Part shown: positions 11,975-23,399 of the stretch, piece after piece
Numbering within the stretch: the first letter of the stretch is position 1
Layout of the letters: the number at the start of each line of letters is the position of its first letter
Assembly: GCF_029784135.1 (NCBI RefSeq)
Contig: NC_073746.1
Location: 62,594,097 to 62,658,096 of the forward strand
Source: Toxorhynchites rutilus septentrionalis
Taxonomy: Eukaryota > Arthropoda > Insecta > Diptera > Culicidae
DNA length: 64,000 nucleotides
Direction: 5' to 3'
The notes under the pieces: generated by a model
Told to the model about the DNA's origin: nothing
Seen by the model: only the letters and a program-made list of their open reading frames with translations
The model's database searches: none
Program-made: the position numbers and the translations under genes

Positions 11975-12205
11975 TGCGGACAGCCCGTCTCGCGTTTTTC
12001 GTGCTGACATCTCGCGTCTCTATCTCTGTGCGGACATCCCGTCTCGCTTTTGCCGTGCGGACATCCCGCTCCGCTTTCTTGCGGACATCCCGTCTCGCTT
12101 TTGCCGTGCGGACATCTCGTCTCGCTTTCTCATGCGGACATCCCGTCTCGCTTTTTTTTCGTGCGGACATCCCGTCTCGCTATTGCCGTGCAGACATCTT
12201 GCATC
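11975..12205. repeat. 27-bp minisatellite, nine units
   Basis: Units start at 11975, 12002, 12029, 12056, 12080, 12107, 12133, 12162 and 12189; the usual spacing is 27 bp. The core is TGCGGACATCCCGTCTCGC. Translation gives RTSRLAFAV repeats on plus and basic KARRDVRTA repeats on minus. Both strands stay open because the unit is nine codons without stops. No start context or neighbouring domain supports a protein. Confidence 0.85.
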
Positions 12206-12365
12206 ACAAATTTTTCATACATTACTTGATTTTCACTTTTACTTACATTGTTTGTTTGGGGGATTCTCTTCGTTTCAAGAACTTGCTATATTTATGGGAA
12301 TTAATAGTCCGAATATAAACCATATTGGACTTTTTTCATTTAAAGCTCCTGGCAGGATCGCCAAT

Positions 12366-13230
12366 GTGCAATTCTGGCTCCGAAGATTAATCCCCCAATG
12401 TTAAATCACGTCTTACTAGCACGAACGCCCACAGAGGAAAGAGGACGAGTCATGGTTACACACGTTAACCAAAGTATCGCCTGCTATGAGATACAAGTAT
12501 CCCTTGTATCATATAGTGGTGTGGTTTATACTGGTTCACCGCCCGTGTCACCTGAATACATCTAGTTCAGTTCGGTTGACACTTCTATTAGTCAATAAGC
12601 TCATTTCACAATTCCTTAATGACGTGTATCACACAATAATCAATGATATCAGCCAATTTAATATGATATCGATTTCATCGCAATTATCCATATTATCAAT
12701 AACCGGTATACATCATCAAACTTGAAATTTTCGAAGATTATCTATGACTTTGGTCAAATCGCGTGTTGAAACCATCGTAAATATACAAAACTCTAACTTT
12801 CTTACCATATACTGACGACATTCAATGACTGAAATGAATCTAAATTGAAATAAAATGAATAATCACCACCGAATCTTGCTTTTCAGTACGTAAAATAAAC
12901 ATACACCCTCACTTTTGTGGTTCTGAGCTCTAATGTAGATGTCGCAAGAGCTGATTCAGTTTTGCGTAAATTCGTCAATTGACGAATTTACGTTGGATTT
13001 ACAACCAGATGACGCAGCGAGTAAAATGAGGATGTTTTGTTTTTTTATATGAAATTCGTTAAAATTTTCAAGAAAAATCTGAATTTATCTTCAAATTTCC
13101 CGGTATCATGTATTCTTTCCACGCTGAAAAGGTTAGAAAATCATCATTTTACAATGTGCTATGTGTATTACGAGGAATGGGTTGTTATAAGTATTGTAAC
13201 TTTAATTTTTTTCAACTAAGTAAACGATGA
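12366..13230 (+). repeat. Dispersed repeat, order B-A
   Basis: Second copy of the 6494-7108 repeat with the two blocks exchanged: B at 12366-12634, A at 12978-13230, separated by about 340 bp of unrelated AT-rich DNA. A perfect 28-bp palindrome at 12965-12992 spans the left end of block A. Confidence 0.8.
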
Positions 13231-13629
13231 TATGATGTTGATGGTTTCAAATTTTTCCATATGAGCTTATGGAAGGTTTGTAGTTTTTTCCATAAACTAC
13301 AATGTTATAATCATAAAAGATTATTTGATTGCGATGAGTTTTTAAGAAATTTAATTCTGCGCATTTTTATATATAACATTTCTCTTCCAGTAGTGAAAAT
13401 TGTATAAATATTGACAATGGTTGAATCAAAGATGGAAATTCGAGAGCACCATCAAAAACAAGTAGGAAAAAGCATGGTTCTTGCATGTGAGAACTACCTT
13501 GGAAAATCCGGAAGTAAAACATACGTGATTTGTTTTTCAATTTTAGGTTACCTTATCATCATTTTCTCAGTTCAAAAACAGAATCCAGATGTCTCACCGA
13601 TCGTTTACGTTTTGCGTTAGATCGCCAAT

Positions 13630-14212
13630 CGATCTTCATCAGTACTTTCACCACTAGCAGTCAATAATAACTCTGAAAGTCTAATCGTAACTGTTGTTTC
13701 GTAATTTAAGCTTAAAGTTGAAGCCTCGGAGCGACAAATAAAAAATGGACATTTTGAATGCCCGCGTTTGCACATTGGACATATTGCATTGCACGATAAG
13801 AGTTTGAAACTAACTACTAAACAAAATCCAAATATCAGCTGTCGTTCAAAAGACAGATTATCATTGTTATCACTCGTTGAATAGCACTGAAATCGATAAC
13901 AACACCTGAAAGAAATAAAAACTTTAAACGACCGAAGTATGACTTCGTTTTGTTTTGACTGTTTTGTTACTTCGGACTTTTCGAGCGTCAGAGGAAAGCG
14001 GCGTCCGAAGTAACAGCCGAGTGCTCAAAATCCGAATATGTATATTGGATATTTTTTGTATCGGCGATAAAAAGATTAACAAGATAGATACGTGAACGAT
14101 TGTTTTTGTAATGCATTCAATGTTTGAAAACTAATAGCGTGCATCCTTTAACTCGATTTGTTTACATTTGTTACATAGGACCTTTTCAAAAGTTGCGCGA
14201 GAAATGATTGGA
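13630..14212. mobile_element. MITE, left-truncated copy
   Basis: Nearly 600 bp shared on the same strand with 24700-25290 (common motifs TGCCCGCGTTTGCACATTGG and GACTTCGTTTTG). The right end has GTTACATAGGACCTTTTCAA then GCGCGAGAA, the inverted repeat that also bounds the fuller copy at 24615-25321. The left TIR is missing here. Confidence 0.75.
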
Positions 14213-14237
14213 AAATGTTCTGATTTTTGATTTATTT

Positions 14238-15368
14238 TTATTCGTCATTGGCATCATCCCCCTCACTTGACTGCAGTTGCCATTCACTCATCAAACGACG
14301 AATCAAACTTTCATCGCCGTTGCCATTATTCCCACTGGAGGATCCATTCTGCGCGGGACACATTTCGAACATTTCAATGACATCTTGAGGAAAACCATAA
14401 TTGTTTCGTTTGTTGGGTTGAATTCCACAATCTTCCGGAAGGTACCGAAATTCTGGATCATCCTCTTCTTCGATGGTAGCGGTTAGGGCATCCGCATTTA
14501 GCTGATCGTAATCGAAAGCCAGGCTGTCCGAGTGATCTTTTCCAAAAAGCGAAAAGTCTATTATGATAACGTGATCCTTCGCTGGGCGATACACATCGAA
14601 GACATCTAAAAATTATAATATTATAAATTATATTAAAATATGGTGTCAATTGTCTTGATTTCACGCTCACGCCGCGGTTGTATACGTACAATCTTTTAGG
14701 GGAAATGTTCGCTTGATTTTTTCCTTAAACAATGAGACAATATCAGTAACAATATCACTTCGCTCCGCTGCAATGTGCTCGTGGTACGAAGGCCAGTGAC
14801 GTGGGGAAATCGCTACTAGTGATTTGTTCTTAACGAAACAACGAAACTCCGTACCCGGATGAATATCCCGCCACTTTTTCAGTATCAAATGATAACCACT
14901 AGTGTTGATTGGAGGTCTTTCAGCAATATCTTCTTTACAGAAACTGGAAGCCTTAAGCAATTGGTACACATCTGTAATATCCTTCACGCAGAGCGTTTGT
15001 CCGAGTGTTATCCACTGAGCATCTCTTGGACAGTGCCAATCAGTCTTCATGAAAACCGAACCACCCAATTTTCCAATGGTATCCGTAATTGATTTACTGA
15101 ATTCCGGAAACTCAGGTACCATTTCATCCTCCTCGTCTTCGTCGCTGAATACATCGTCGTAGGAGTTAAAATGCTTGGTTTTCGTGTCTCCTAGCGAGGG
15201 AGTGTTCGAACACTCCTTCGGAAGAATCATCAATTCTTGCCGGAGATACGCGATGACATCCTCTGGGATGGGGATGATGTACGATTTGATGGTGTTCTTC
15301 TTGAATTGGTGGTACCAGTTGACCAGCATGCAGGCAACCTTTTCAAGCTCGATATTCTGTAGAAGCAT
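14238..15368 (-). CDS. CDC123: CDC123 homologue (D123; eIF2 assembly factor, ATP-grasp)
   Basis: Two exons, 15368-14690 and 14605-14238, joined by GTACGT/TTTTTAG splice sites within a Tyr codon, give 348 residues (human protein 336). The start is the ATG at 15368, opening MLLQNIELEKVACML. Family landmarks are IKSYIIPIPEDVIAYL, an acidic stretch (SDEDEEDEMVPEFPEF), GGSVFMKTDWHCPRDAQWI, LILKKWRDIHPGTEFRCFV, HWPSYHEHI and YVFDVYRPAKDHVIIIDFSL. CDC123 is a cytosolic ATP-grasp protein that loads eIF2-gamma onto eIF2-alpha, so it supports translation initiation and cell-cycle entry. The usual DFN motif of the Mg-ATP site reads DFS here. No regulatory motif was recognised. Both exons are open and the gene looks functional. 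Confidence 0.95.
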
Positions 15369-15377
15369 TGTGGACAA

Positions 15378-15897
15378 ACTTTCTCAACGTTAGAATAAAC
15401 CAAACTTTCTGATGAAACTTTTCCTCTTGATTGAAGCAGAGGACTGTATTTGGTTTATTTGTGTTATTCCAAATACATCTGTCAGAAAACGGATTTCACG
15501 GCAGGGATGCCAGATGGCTTCATTAACTTAAGGGGATACTCTAGTCCAAGGAGCTGGAATTGACAGGTGGTTCGGTTTCGACAGTATGATGATAAGGCAT
15601 GGAAGATGCGAGAGGGGGTAAAACATGACAGCGACTATTTTTGTTTATAAACATTGATATCGGCACAAATATCAGCGTGGGGAAACATTTCCGTGCAAAA
15701 CAGAGTATGAAAACAACGGTAAGCAATTTGAAACTAATACTCAATTTCTACATCGGGAAATATCATTAATGCAATGAACGCACTTTTTTTTTCATTCATT
15801 TTAGATGCAGCGATATGGATTTCAAACCAATCAGATAACACCGATCAACCAGGTCTAATTTTTATGCAAAAGAGTATTTCCTCCGCACCAACAGTTA
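15378..15897. other. Upstream region of CDC123
   Basis: Presumed promoter and 5' UTR of CDC123 in the minus direction. No TATA box or other gene was recognised. Confidence 0.35.
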
Positions 15898-18570
15898 GGG
15901 CGATTACACATTATCCGGTTTCAGCCGGACCGGTTTCAAAAAGCGCCGCTGGGTTTGGACGGATAACCGGATAACAATGTAAAAGAGACCTCACGCTACA
16001 CAAAACCGTACATCTTTCACATACACATACATGCATTCATTTATATAGCGGAATGACAGATAAACATTGCTGCAAATATCCGCGATGACGGCGGAATAGT
16101 GAATGGTCTGGATACGACATTAGTTTGTATCTAAGACGTTTGTATGAGGCAAACTATCATCCGCTCGTGGATAATCGGGGTTCCACTGTATACGAAAAAT
16201 ATTGAAACCACAGCTGCTGCGGCAACTACGAGCTTTCTCGTATTTGCGTCCCTTGGAAAAGTCGGCCGAATGTTGGAGTGTGGCAAACCAGGACATTACG
16301 CGCACCCTGCATTAGGACGGTGTTCTTACGCCCACTTCAGAATACGTTTACGAGCATTTTCCGTAATTCGCTCAGCACACACACACACACACGTTTATCT
16401 TGGCCACATATGGTTCTACAACAGTTCCCACAACAGCGGCAATGTAAATTTGTAATGATAAAAATGAAAAACTTACTGGACAAAACACATAGGTGTCATC
16501 AACAGTATTACAAAAACTAATTTTGGTCCAGTTGCGGTGTACTTATTCGTACGCTAAATTATTTTATTTTCAAACATACACAAATAGCATAATTTATTTC
16601 ACACGCGATTGAGCCTTACAAATAAATTAATTGAAAAAACATAATTTCCCTTCAAACACTATCTCATTGTTGCTTCCGCAGATCTTCGTCCAGAAACACG
16701 CTGAACATGTGTCGCAATTCCTGGAACACGTTCAACTGGGGCTGGGACAGCTTCTGGAGCACATTTCGCATCAACGCACATCGGATCGTGGGCGAAGAAT
16801 GGCCAAATCATATATATGCCAACAGCTGGGTGATTTAGTTCTAACAGAACCGATACTTCAGCGCCGGGACATCTTGATCACCGAGCACAGATCGGACAGT
16901 TTGGGTTGGAGTTCTTCGAGCCGAATTGCGGCCACCTCATCGTCGATCGTGTTCCGGGTCAGGTCGAACTGTCTGGAATACCAAATAAGAATATTAGAAG
17001 AGGGAACTATTTTGGTGTGTCCAAATCAACAAAAACTCACCTTCACAATCAGCTCGATGAAGTTATTTATATGTATTGTGTGCCCATATTTTTGTGTTTT
17101 TTCTTTATTTCACCATTGCACTGACAATCTTTATGATAAAAATAACGTCATAATTTTCCTTCGAACTCTATCTCATTGCTGTTTACGCAGGTCCTCGCCC
17201 AGAAACGCGCTCAGCATATACCGCAATTTATCGAGCACGTACTCCTGGGGCAGGAGTAGCTACTCGAGCGTGAATCTACGCACAGCTATTTATACGCGGA
17301 TCTTGGGCAAAGAATGTCCGACTCAGATATATTGGGTGATTTCGCTCTGACAGAACCGATGCTTCGGCGTCGGACAGGGAAACATCTCGATCACCGATCA
17401 CAGATCGGACATTTAGGGCTTGAGATCCTCGAGCCGAGCCACGTCCACCTCGTAGTCGATCGCGTCTCGAGTCAGGTCAAATTGTCTGAAAGAATAAGAA
17501 TTTAATATTAGGAGAGAGCTATTTTTGGTGTGCTCAAATTACCACAAACTAAACACCTCATAAAGTCTCGATAAGCTCACTCAAAACATGCCCCTTGATT
17601 AACCAGTTGGAAATTTGTTTGACATCATCGAACTCGTTCAGTAGCGAATCTGTGAACAAAACAAAAACGGAAGTTAATTTAAGAACTCGTTCAATTTGTC
17701 GAAAGACACCACCCACCGTTGATAACACAGTCCACGGCAATATGCTCCATGATGATCTCGTGCGCCTGTGACCATTGCTTACCTTCGTGCAGCAACTTGT
17801 ATCACCGAATTTGTTCCGCAGCACAGATCGTTGCCGAAGAAGCGAAATGAAAATTTCGACATCCATATCACTTGTAAATTCTGAATTGATTTCAAAATCA
17901 ACAAACAAACGTCAATACACACATACTAATTCAAGGGGATAAAAATTGCCTGAATTGTACTAATACTAACAGACATGACAAACAACTGTCAATTCGCGTT
18001 GATGGCATGGAGTTTCGTGTTCCGCTTTTGGGAAATGATAGTGATAATGGATTTTCAGGTACAGTAAACACATGTTTTGAAAATAAAAGTATGAATGAAA
18101 ATTAACTTCTTCTTATGAAATATGTTCTTTATGTAATAGAGTAACACCTTCTTTTGCAAGTGGGGAAAACGCCCTGAAGAATAATTGTGTTTGATACTGA
18201 TTTCATATTACAATGAGTTTTAGTGAAAATGTCAAGAAAATTATACAAAAATGGTTAATTAAGAATCAGTACTACGGGTTTTAAGTAATCAAATAACATA
18301 AAGTAGAAATTTTCATTAAAAATTTAAACAACTTAAAACTGTCTTAAGATCTGCTAAGCGTATAGAGAATGATTTGCTTTCCCAAACCGAAGTCTCCACC
18401 AGACGTCGACACAGTGCTACTGTCATCGCGTATCATTCTTGTCCGGTCGCCGGACATTGTAGTCGCAGTAGACGGCTGCATCACGGCGCCGTAAAGAGGT
18501 TGGTACGGTCGAAATTTGCCATTTAGGAAATTTGCCGGTCCGGCTGAAACCGGATAATGTGTAATCGGCC
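15898..18570. mobile_element. PIF/Harbinger-type TIR element carrying Nup98-96 exons
   Basis: Inverted repeats at 15898-15933 and 18535-18570 match at 35 of 36 positions; each begins GG(G/C)CGATTACACATTATCC. Both flanks carry TTA (15895-15897, 18571-18573), the 3-bp TSD typical of PIF/Harbinger. The 2.67-kb interior holds degenerate Nup98-96 exons, a (CA)n run at 16377-16393, and a subterminal block (18000-18450) also found at 23640-24100 without the Nup exons. A lone pogo-like end (GGATAATCGGGGTTCCACTG) sits at 16168-16187. No transposase was seen, so it would be non-autonomous. Confidence 0.75.
16664..17800 (-). pseudogene. Nup98-96: Nup98-96 C-terminal exons (Nup96 part), duplicated and decayed
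   Basis: Minus-strand pieces in gene order: LLHEGKQWSQAHEIIMEHIA (about 17797-17718), LLNEFDDVKQISNW (about 17650-17570), QFDLTRDAIDYEVDVARLED through SDL.SVIEMFPCPTPKHRF and LPQEYVLDKLRYMLSAFL to RKQQ-stop (17488-17173), then a second copy of that last exon (16980-16664). These align with the Nup96 C-terminus (human LCSRIEQIQCYSAKDRLAQS and the terminal MPEDYAMDELRSL region). Introns with splice-like borders remain, so it is not a retrocopy. In-frame TAA, TGA and TAG codons in one copy and a frameshift in the other make it non-functional. Nup96 is a scaffold nucleoporin of the Y complex; nothing here would still serve that role. Confidence 0.85.
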
Positions 18571-19216
18571 TTACCTACGCTGGGCCGGTTTCAAACAAAC
18601 CAGCTGTAGTATCCCACAACCTGCACAATCAGTTCAATCTACAGTTGAAGCATGGAAACGACATGCTTGGATATCCACGGCTCACTCAACAGTTGAACAG
18701 CGCTCAATATGACGGACATACAACCACCCAGGATAGGTCGCCAATAACTAATGAGACCAAAGCGAATGAGACTTAGAGCAGTACGGCGCAAGCCCGCCGG
18801 TAGTGGCTCTTCCATATACCCACCAGCACAGCTCCCACATTCGCTGAATCGCTAATCCCAGCAAGGCCAACGCCAACAATATTGAGTCTTCAAATAACAT
18901 CAACCACAATGGTGGCCATGAGCAGCAGCAAGGTGACTGAGATGGCTATAATTAACAGGATTAACAATCGGCCGACCTTTCAACAAATCTGATCGGGCAA
19001 ACCTAAATTGCGAAAAACTATTATCATGAATAAACACGATATGAGGAGCGTGATCGGCGGTGGTCTTTATTCAACTGATCAACATATGGGATCCATATTA
19101 AGGCTAATATAATATTGTAATGTGTGGACAGTGACTATACCCCTCCCCTGATGTCCACGTGAACATTCTTCCATGTATTTTAATTGAAAAAAGGAAATAA
19201 TTGCATTGTGCCTATA
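18571..19216. other. Gene-free stretch
   Basis: No supported gene. 18577-18600 repeats part of the interior edge of the neighbouring element (GGGCCGGTTTCAAAC), perhaps an older insertion of the same family. Confidence 0.4.
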
Positions 19217-19808
19217 CCGTTTTGTCTCAAATTCCGAACACTTAATCTTTTTTGGTCATTAAACAGTGTCTCATTATTCAAAATGGTACTTTTTCGCGAA
19301 ATTAATGTGGTTTTTGGATACAATAGAGCCTTTCTTTCATTTGGCTACCATAAAAATTAATTTACAAATTCATATTCATGGTGAAAAACTAAAACTATGT
19401 TTGATTACATTTGTCTCAAATTCCTAACACCCAAAATGCAATATTTTTTTTTAATCATAACTTTTGAGCTACTAGACCGATTCAGATGATCGATATATCA
19501 AATCAAAGCGAATTAGCTATTATTCTTTGGAAAAATATAACACTCCCAAAAATTTGGGTATTGTGCTGCGAAACTTGATTCAAATTCCGAATTTGCTAAC
19601 GCAAACATTTTGTCGCTGGTTTTGACAGTCAATTTTTTGCAAATGCTTAGTATTTTAAATTATATACAGTATCGATACCTGTGAATGATGTTAAAATGAA
19701 GCCTACACCACAAAGAATATCAGGGTATTTATTAATCAATTTTGAAAATATTAAAGTTCAGTAAATTTACATTTAAAAATGAAGTGTTCGGAATTTGAGA
19801 CAAAACGG
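19217..19808. mobile_element. Tc1/mariner-type MITE, TA target site
   Basis: 592-bp element with near-perfect inverted ends starting CCGTTTTGTCTCAAATTCCG, about 27 bp long, flanked by TA on both sides (19215-19216, 19809-19810). The interior is AT-rich with another internal GTCTCAAATTCC motif near 19411. Non-coding. Confidence 0.8.
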
Positions 19809-19810
19809 TA

Positions 19811-21865
19811 TTCAATTTTAAATTAGTCTTATTTTGTATTTGGTGTTTTTGAATGATAAAAAATAATTAAAGAAAAAAACACGTTTTTTTGTTAATGGAG
19901 ACTAAAAATCTTTCGATTCATTCGTCTCCGCAAATCACATACTCAAAAAATTAAGTAGGCAAAAGTTCAAAAGCTTCTCAACTGTACTTCGTCCAGCTAC
20001 AGTATCTCAACTTGACTATCGTTATCAGCCCAATACAAAACCTTTCCCGTCATCGTTGGGAAAATTTTCAGAGGACGCGTTCCATTCCATATATCGGCTA
20101 ATATGCCAATGGGCTTTATTAGTACTAACGGTTATTTATTTATTGATTCTTTCATTTATGTAGTATTTATTACACCACTTACTACCAATATATCTGAGAG
20201 TTTGAAAATATGTGGTTTCAGGAAACGCTCGGTTATGGCAATTGTTGAAATGGTGAGTTAAAGTTACTAAAACAAAAATTCGTTCTTTTTTCATCCCATT
20301 TGTTCTAATGCGTATGGAAATCTGTTCTATCATTTATGTTATAATCCCAATATTATAACTGCCCAAAAATACTAATCCTTCAAAATCGGTTTTCGAGAAC
20401 ATTCGAAAGAATCAACGACAAATACATATTTGCTTTTTTAATGATTTGAACGTGGAGATTGTTTCCAAAGCAAACACAAAACCGCCATTGATTCCATCCG
20501 ACATTAGGGTTGCACTCTAAAAAATCCTACTGAAATTACAAGCATTTCTTCGGTGACTTCAAAGGACTGTACAACAGTAAAATTACGCAATCAAGCAAAA
20601 AATGCTACAGTCAAGCATGAAATAACATCTGAAAAAATTTATTTGGTAATAAAATCATTCGCCTGCAGAAAATCTCCGAGAAACGAGTGTCGAAAAGAGT
20701 TTTTCTGAAGACTTCTGTAATTATTTAGTGCAATTGAATGTAGTTTTATTTGAAGCTAATCGATGTAATATTTAAAAAAATGTATCGAAAGCATTCAAAT
20801 GAAGAAACAACTGAATTCAGGCATACTTCTTTACTGAACTTTGACTGCGAGATACCAGTTCTGATATAGAAGCGAAAATTAGAACAAAGGAAACAATAGT
20901 CAATAGTGCCTAACACGCTCCAATTTGAAGAAAAATATTTTGAATGCGTTTAATTCCATAGAACGTAGATTTATCAAGTATAATTACAATTATAAAGCAT
21001 TGTGACTTCGACCATAACATTGATCGTATAAATAGGACTTCCTCTTGGCTATGGTGCAGATGTTGTAATTTAATCCCGGATTCAAAGCCTTCTTGAAAAA
21101 AAAACACAAAGGTCGTAATAACATTTGCTAATTCACAGAAATCTCACATGTAACATCCTAATCTTTCGTAGGACAAAGTGATCCTTAAAAAACTGCTCTC
21201 CGGTGCTGAGCACACCTAACGCAGCTGTTTAAAAGATAACGTCGCAAAATGTATGCTAAATTCGGGAAAATTTGAGAACGAGGGTACTGCCATCAGAAAA
21301 GGTGGACTGAATCTGCTTCTTTCAGTACAGAGCTCTGCGCATGAACTCTGTTTTTGAGTAGGTATTACAAAATTTTGTATAGCACTCGTTTCGCTAAGTC
21401 CTTCTCAAATTATTTGAAAAATCCTCTAAATATTCCGTGCATTTCATCATGTTATCAACATCCCACATGTACTCTGCAGATAGAAATGTATCAGCAGTTC
21501 ACCATGTCAAATTTACTCTCACGTAGACCTGGACCTATAACACAGAGATCAGTTTATGCTCAAATATGACGTAGCTTAGAAGTTGAAAACAATGATCATC
21601 TACTACAAAATAGAAGCTTGATCGCTCACCGTTTATGTGAGTTTCATGCAGAATACATATTTCAGAAATTCGATGATATGGAAAAATATTCGATATAACC
21701 ACTATTTTATGGATAAATATGGAGTACTCAAAATGGGCGGAAAGTTTAGAGATTCTTGAAAATTTATTTTTAAAAACAGATATGAATGTATTTTTAAAAA
21801 AAGTTTTACGTGTCCACGTAGACATAATCTGTACCCCCACCCCCTTCACCGTGGACAAGCGTGAC
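19811..21865. other. Gene-free stretch
   Basis: About 2 kb of AT-rich sequence without a recognised gene or repeat border. Short ORFs lack conserved motifs. Confidence 0.4.
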
Positions 21866-21873
21866 ATAACACT

Positions 21874-22198
21874 CAGGGGTTAGACATGAATTGAATATAG
21901 GCTATCCAAAATCAAAATCAATATAGCGTCATTTGTTCACCAACATATGGCGAGGATTGAAATCGTTGAAATCACGGAGATAGTATGCTTTATTTCTAAC
22001 TGCATGAGCGATTTTCATATTTCGATTCCACATGGAGGTGTTTACATTTAACATGGAGTTTAAAGCTAGCCACTATTCGATTATATAACCGGACCGAATT
22101 GTAAACAACAGTGATTGACAGAAGCAAAATGTCAGTGAACCGCAGCAATATTGGTACACTGGCAATATAAGGAATTTAACGTTTTAGTCATACCCCTG
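21874..22198. mobile_element. hAT-type MITE, copy 2
   Basis: 325-bp sister of the 7352-7700 element, same strand, with ends CAGGGGTTAGAC and GTCATACCCCTG and a perfect 8-bp TSD, ATAACACT (21866-21873, 22199-22206). Confidence 0.92.
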
Positions 22199-22297
22199 AT
22201 AACACTCCACCTTATTATACCGCGATACCGCCTTGCTCTAGTCCAAGATGTGCAGTTGACAGGTGGCTCGTAACTTACACTATTTAGAGAACACTTA

Positions 22298-23396
22298 AGC
22301 CGGGTTCAGACGGTGCGAGCAAGCATACGAGTCGGTCTAGTCAGTTACTGCAGTGCAGCTACTCACACCGTGTGAACACATCATGCCAGTTATTGTCATG
22401 TGTGATCCGGCGTGCGAGCTACTTCAAAGTTTTTTGAATTTACTCGCACTCGCATGCTTCAAAACGTCAAAAACAGAATTTAGCGTTCGAATCAGGGATG
22501 CCAAATGTAAAGAAATGTCTCTATTTTTAAGATATTTGAAAATATGCGAAGATATTTATAGACTTGAAAATTATTGGAAAAACAAATAAAACCCTCATAG
22601 TTTCTTAACGAAATCATTGTTATTCTGTTTTGCACGCTGGCGGGGCACGCTTTCTTTTTGAGATAGTTTTCTGGAGAATGTCTAATATAGAATCATTATC
22701 AGGCACAATTTTCATTCAAAATTCACTCACAACTTGCGAAAAAAAGTAAGGTTCTAAGAAACAGAATACATATTCGATTTAAAAAAGTACATTTTCATTC
22801 ATTATTTTAATTTTTGACGCGTGTGAATAAAATTTTAAAAAGTCTTCTAGACTATCATTTAAAGCATCACATACTTCCGGAATTATCTTAGCTATGGATG
22901 CTTTCGAGATTCTAAAAAATATCGACAACAATCTGAACAATATTCCAGAAGAAAGGCATATCAATGTCATTTATATTATCACTCTTGCAGGTACAGCATC
23001 CTTCATGAGTGTATCTTGGCGTTGTATTTGTGGAGCAATTAAATTCAACAGTTTTTCCACTTGTTCAGGTGTTATTCTCAACACTGCTCTGTAATCTCTA
23101 TAAAATTGTGTAATGATACATTCAACTGAAAACCTAAGATGAAAACTACCAATAAAGAAGTCGATTTCGGACCAATCATTTGACAAATTCGGACCTGATT
23201 GCTGTTTCTGACTATTTGATGGACATTTGAAAAATCGCCTGGCATCCCAGGTAAACCCGTGCCGTAGTATCTAGTTTCTCGCCAGCAGCTCACACTATGT
23301 GAACGGACAAGGCGAGTCAACCAATTGTCAAGCGAGTCCACCGGGTCAGTAGCTGCTCATTGTCAAGTCAGCTACTAGCAACGTATAAATGGGCCT
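22298..23396. mobile_element. PIF/Harbinger element, internally deleted
   Basis: 1.1-kb element flanked by TTA (22295-22297 and 23397-23399). The ends align imperfectly as inverted repeats (AGCCGGGTTCAGACGGTGCG against AGGCCCATTTATACGTTGC). The interior holds a broken Harbinger transposase on the minus strand, supporting the class assignment. Confidence 0.75.
22779..23186 (-). pseudogene. PIF/Harbinger transposase (DDE_Tnp_4) N-terminal relic
   Basis: Two frames connect on the minus strand: RITPEQVEKLLNLIAPQIQR followed by QDTLMKDAVPARVII (23110-22971), then after a short disrupted stretch FRISKASIAKIIPEVCDALN (about 22920-22850). These are the N-terminal signature blocks of insect Harbinger nucleases (the P-R-E-K-L and FRIS..TI..I regions). 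The catalytic DDE part is absent. Not functional. Confidence 0.8.
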
Positions 23397-23399
23397 TTA

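Noticed and set aside
11866..12318. 150-codon plus ORF with repeats
   Set aside because: By-product of a 27-bp minisatellite; no conserved flanking domain.
16631..17350. 239-codon plus-strand ORF
   Set aside because: It is the antisense of the Nup98-96 exons, which align convincingly on the minus strand.
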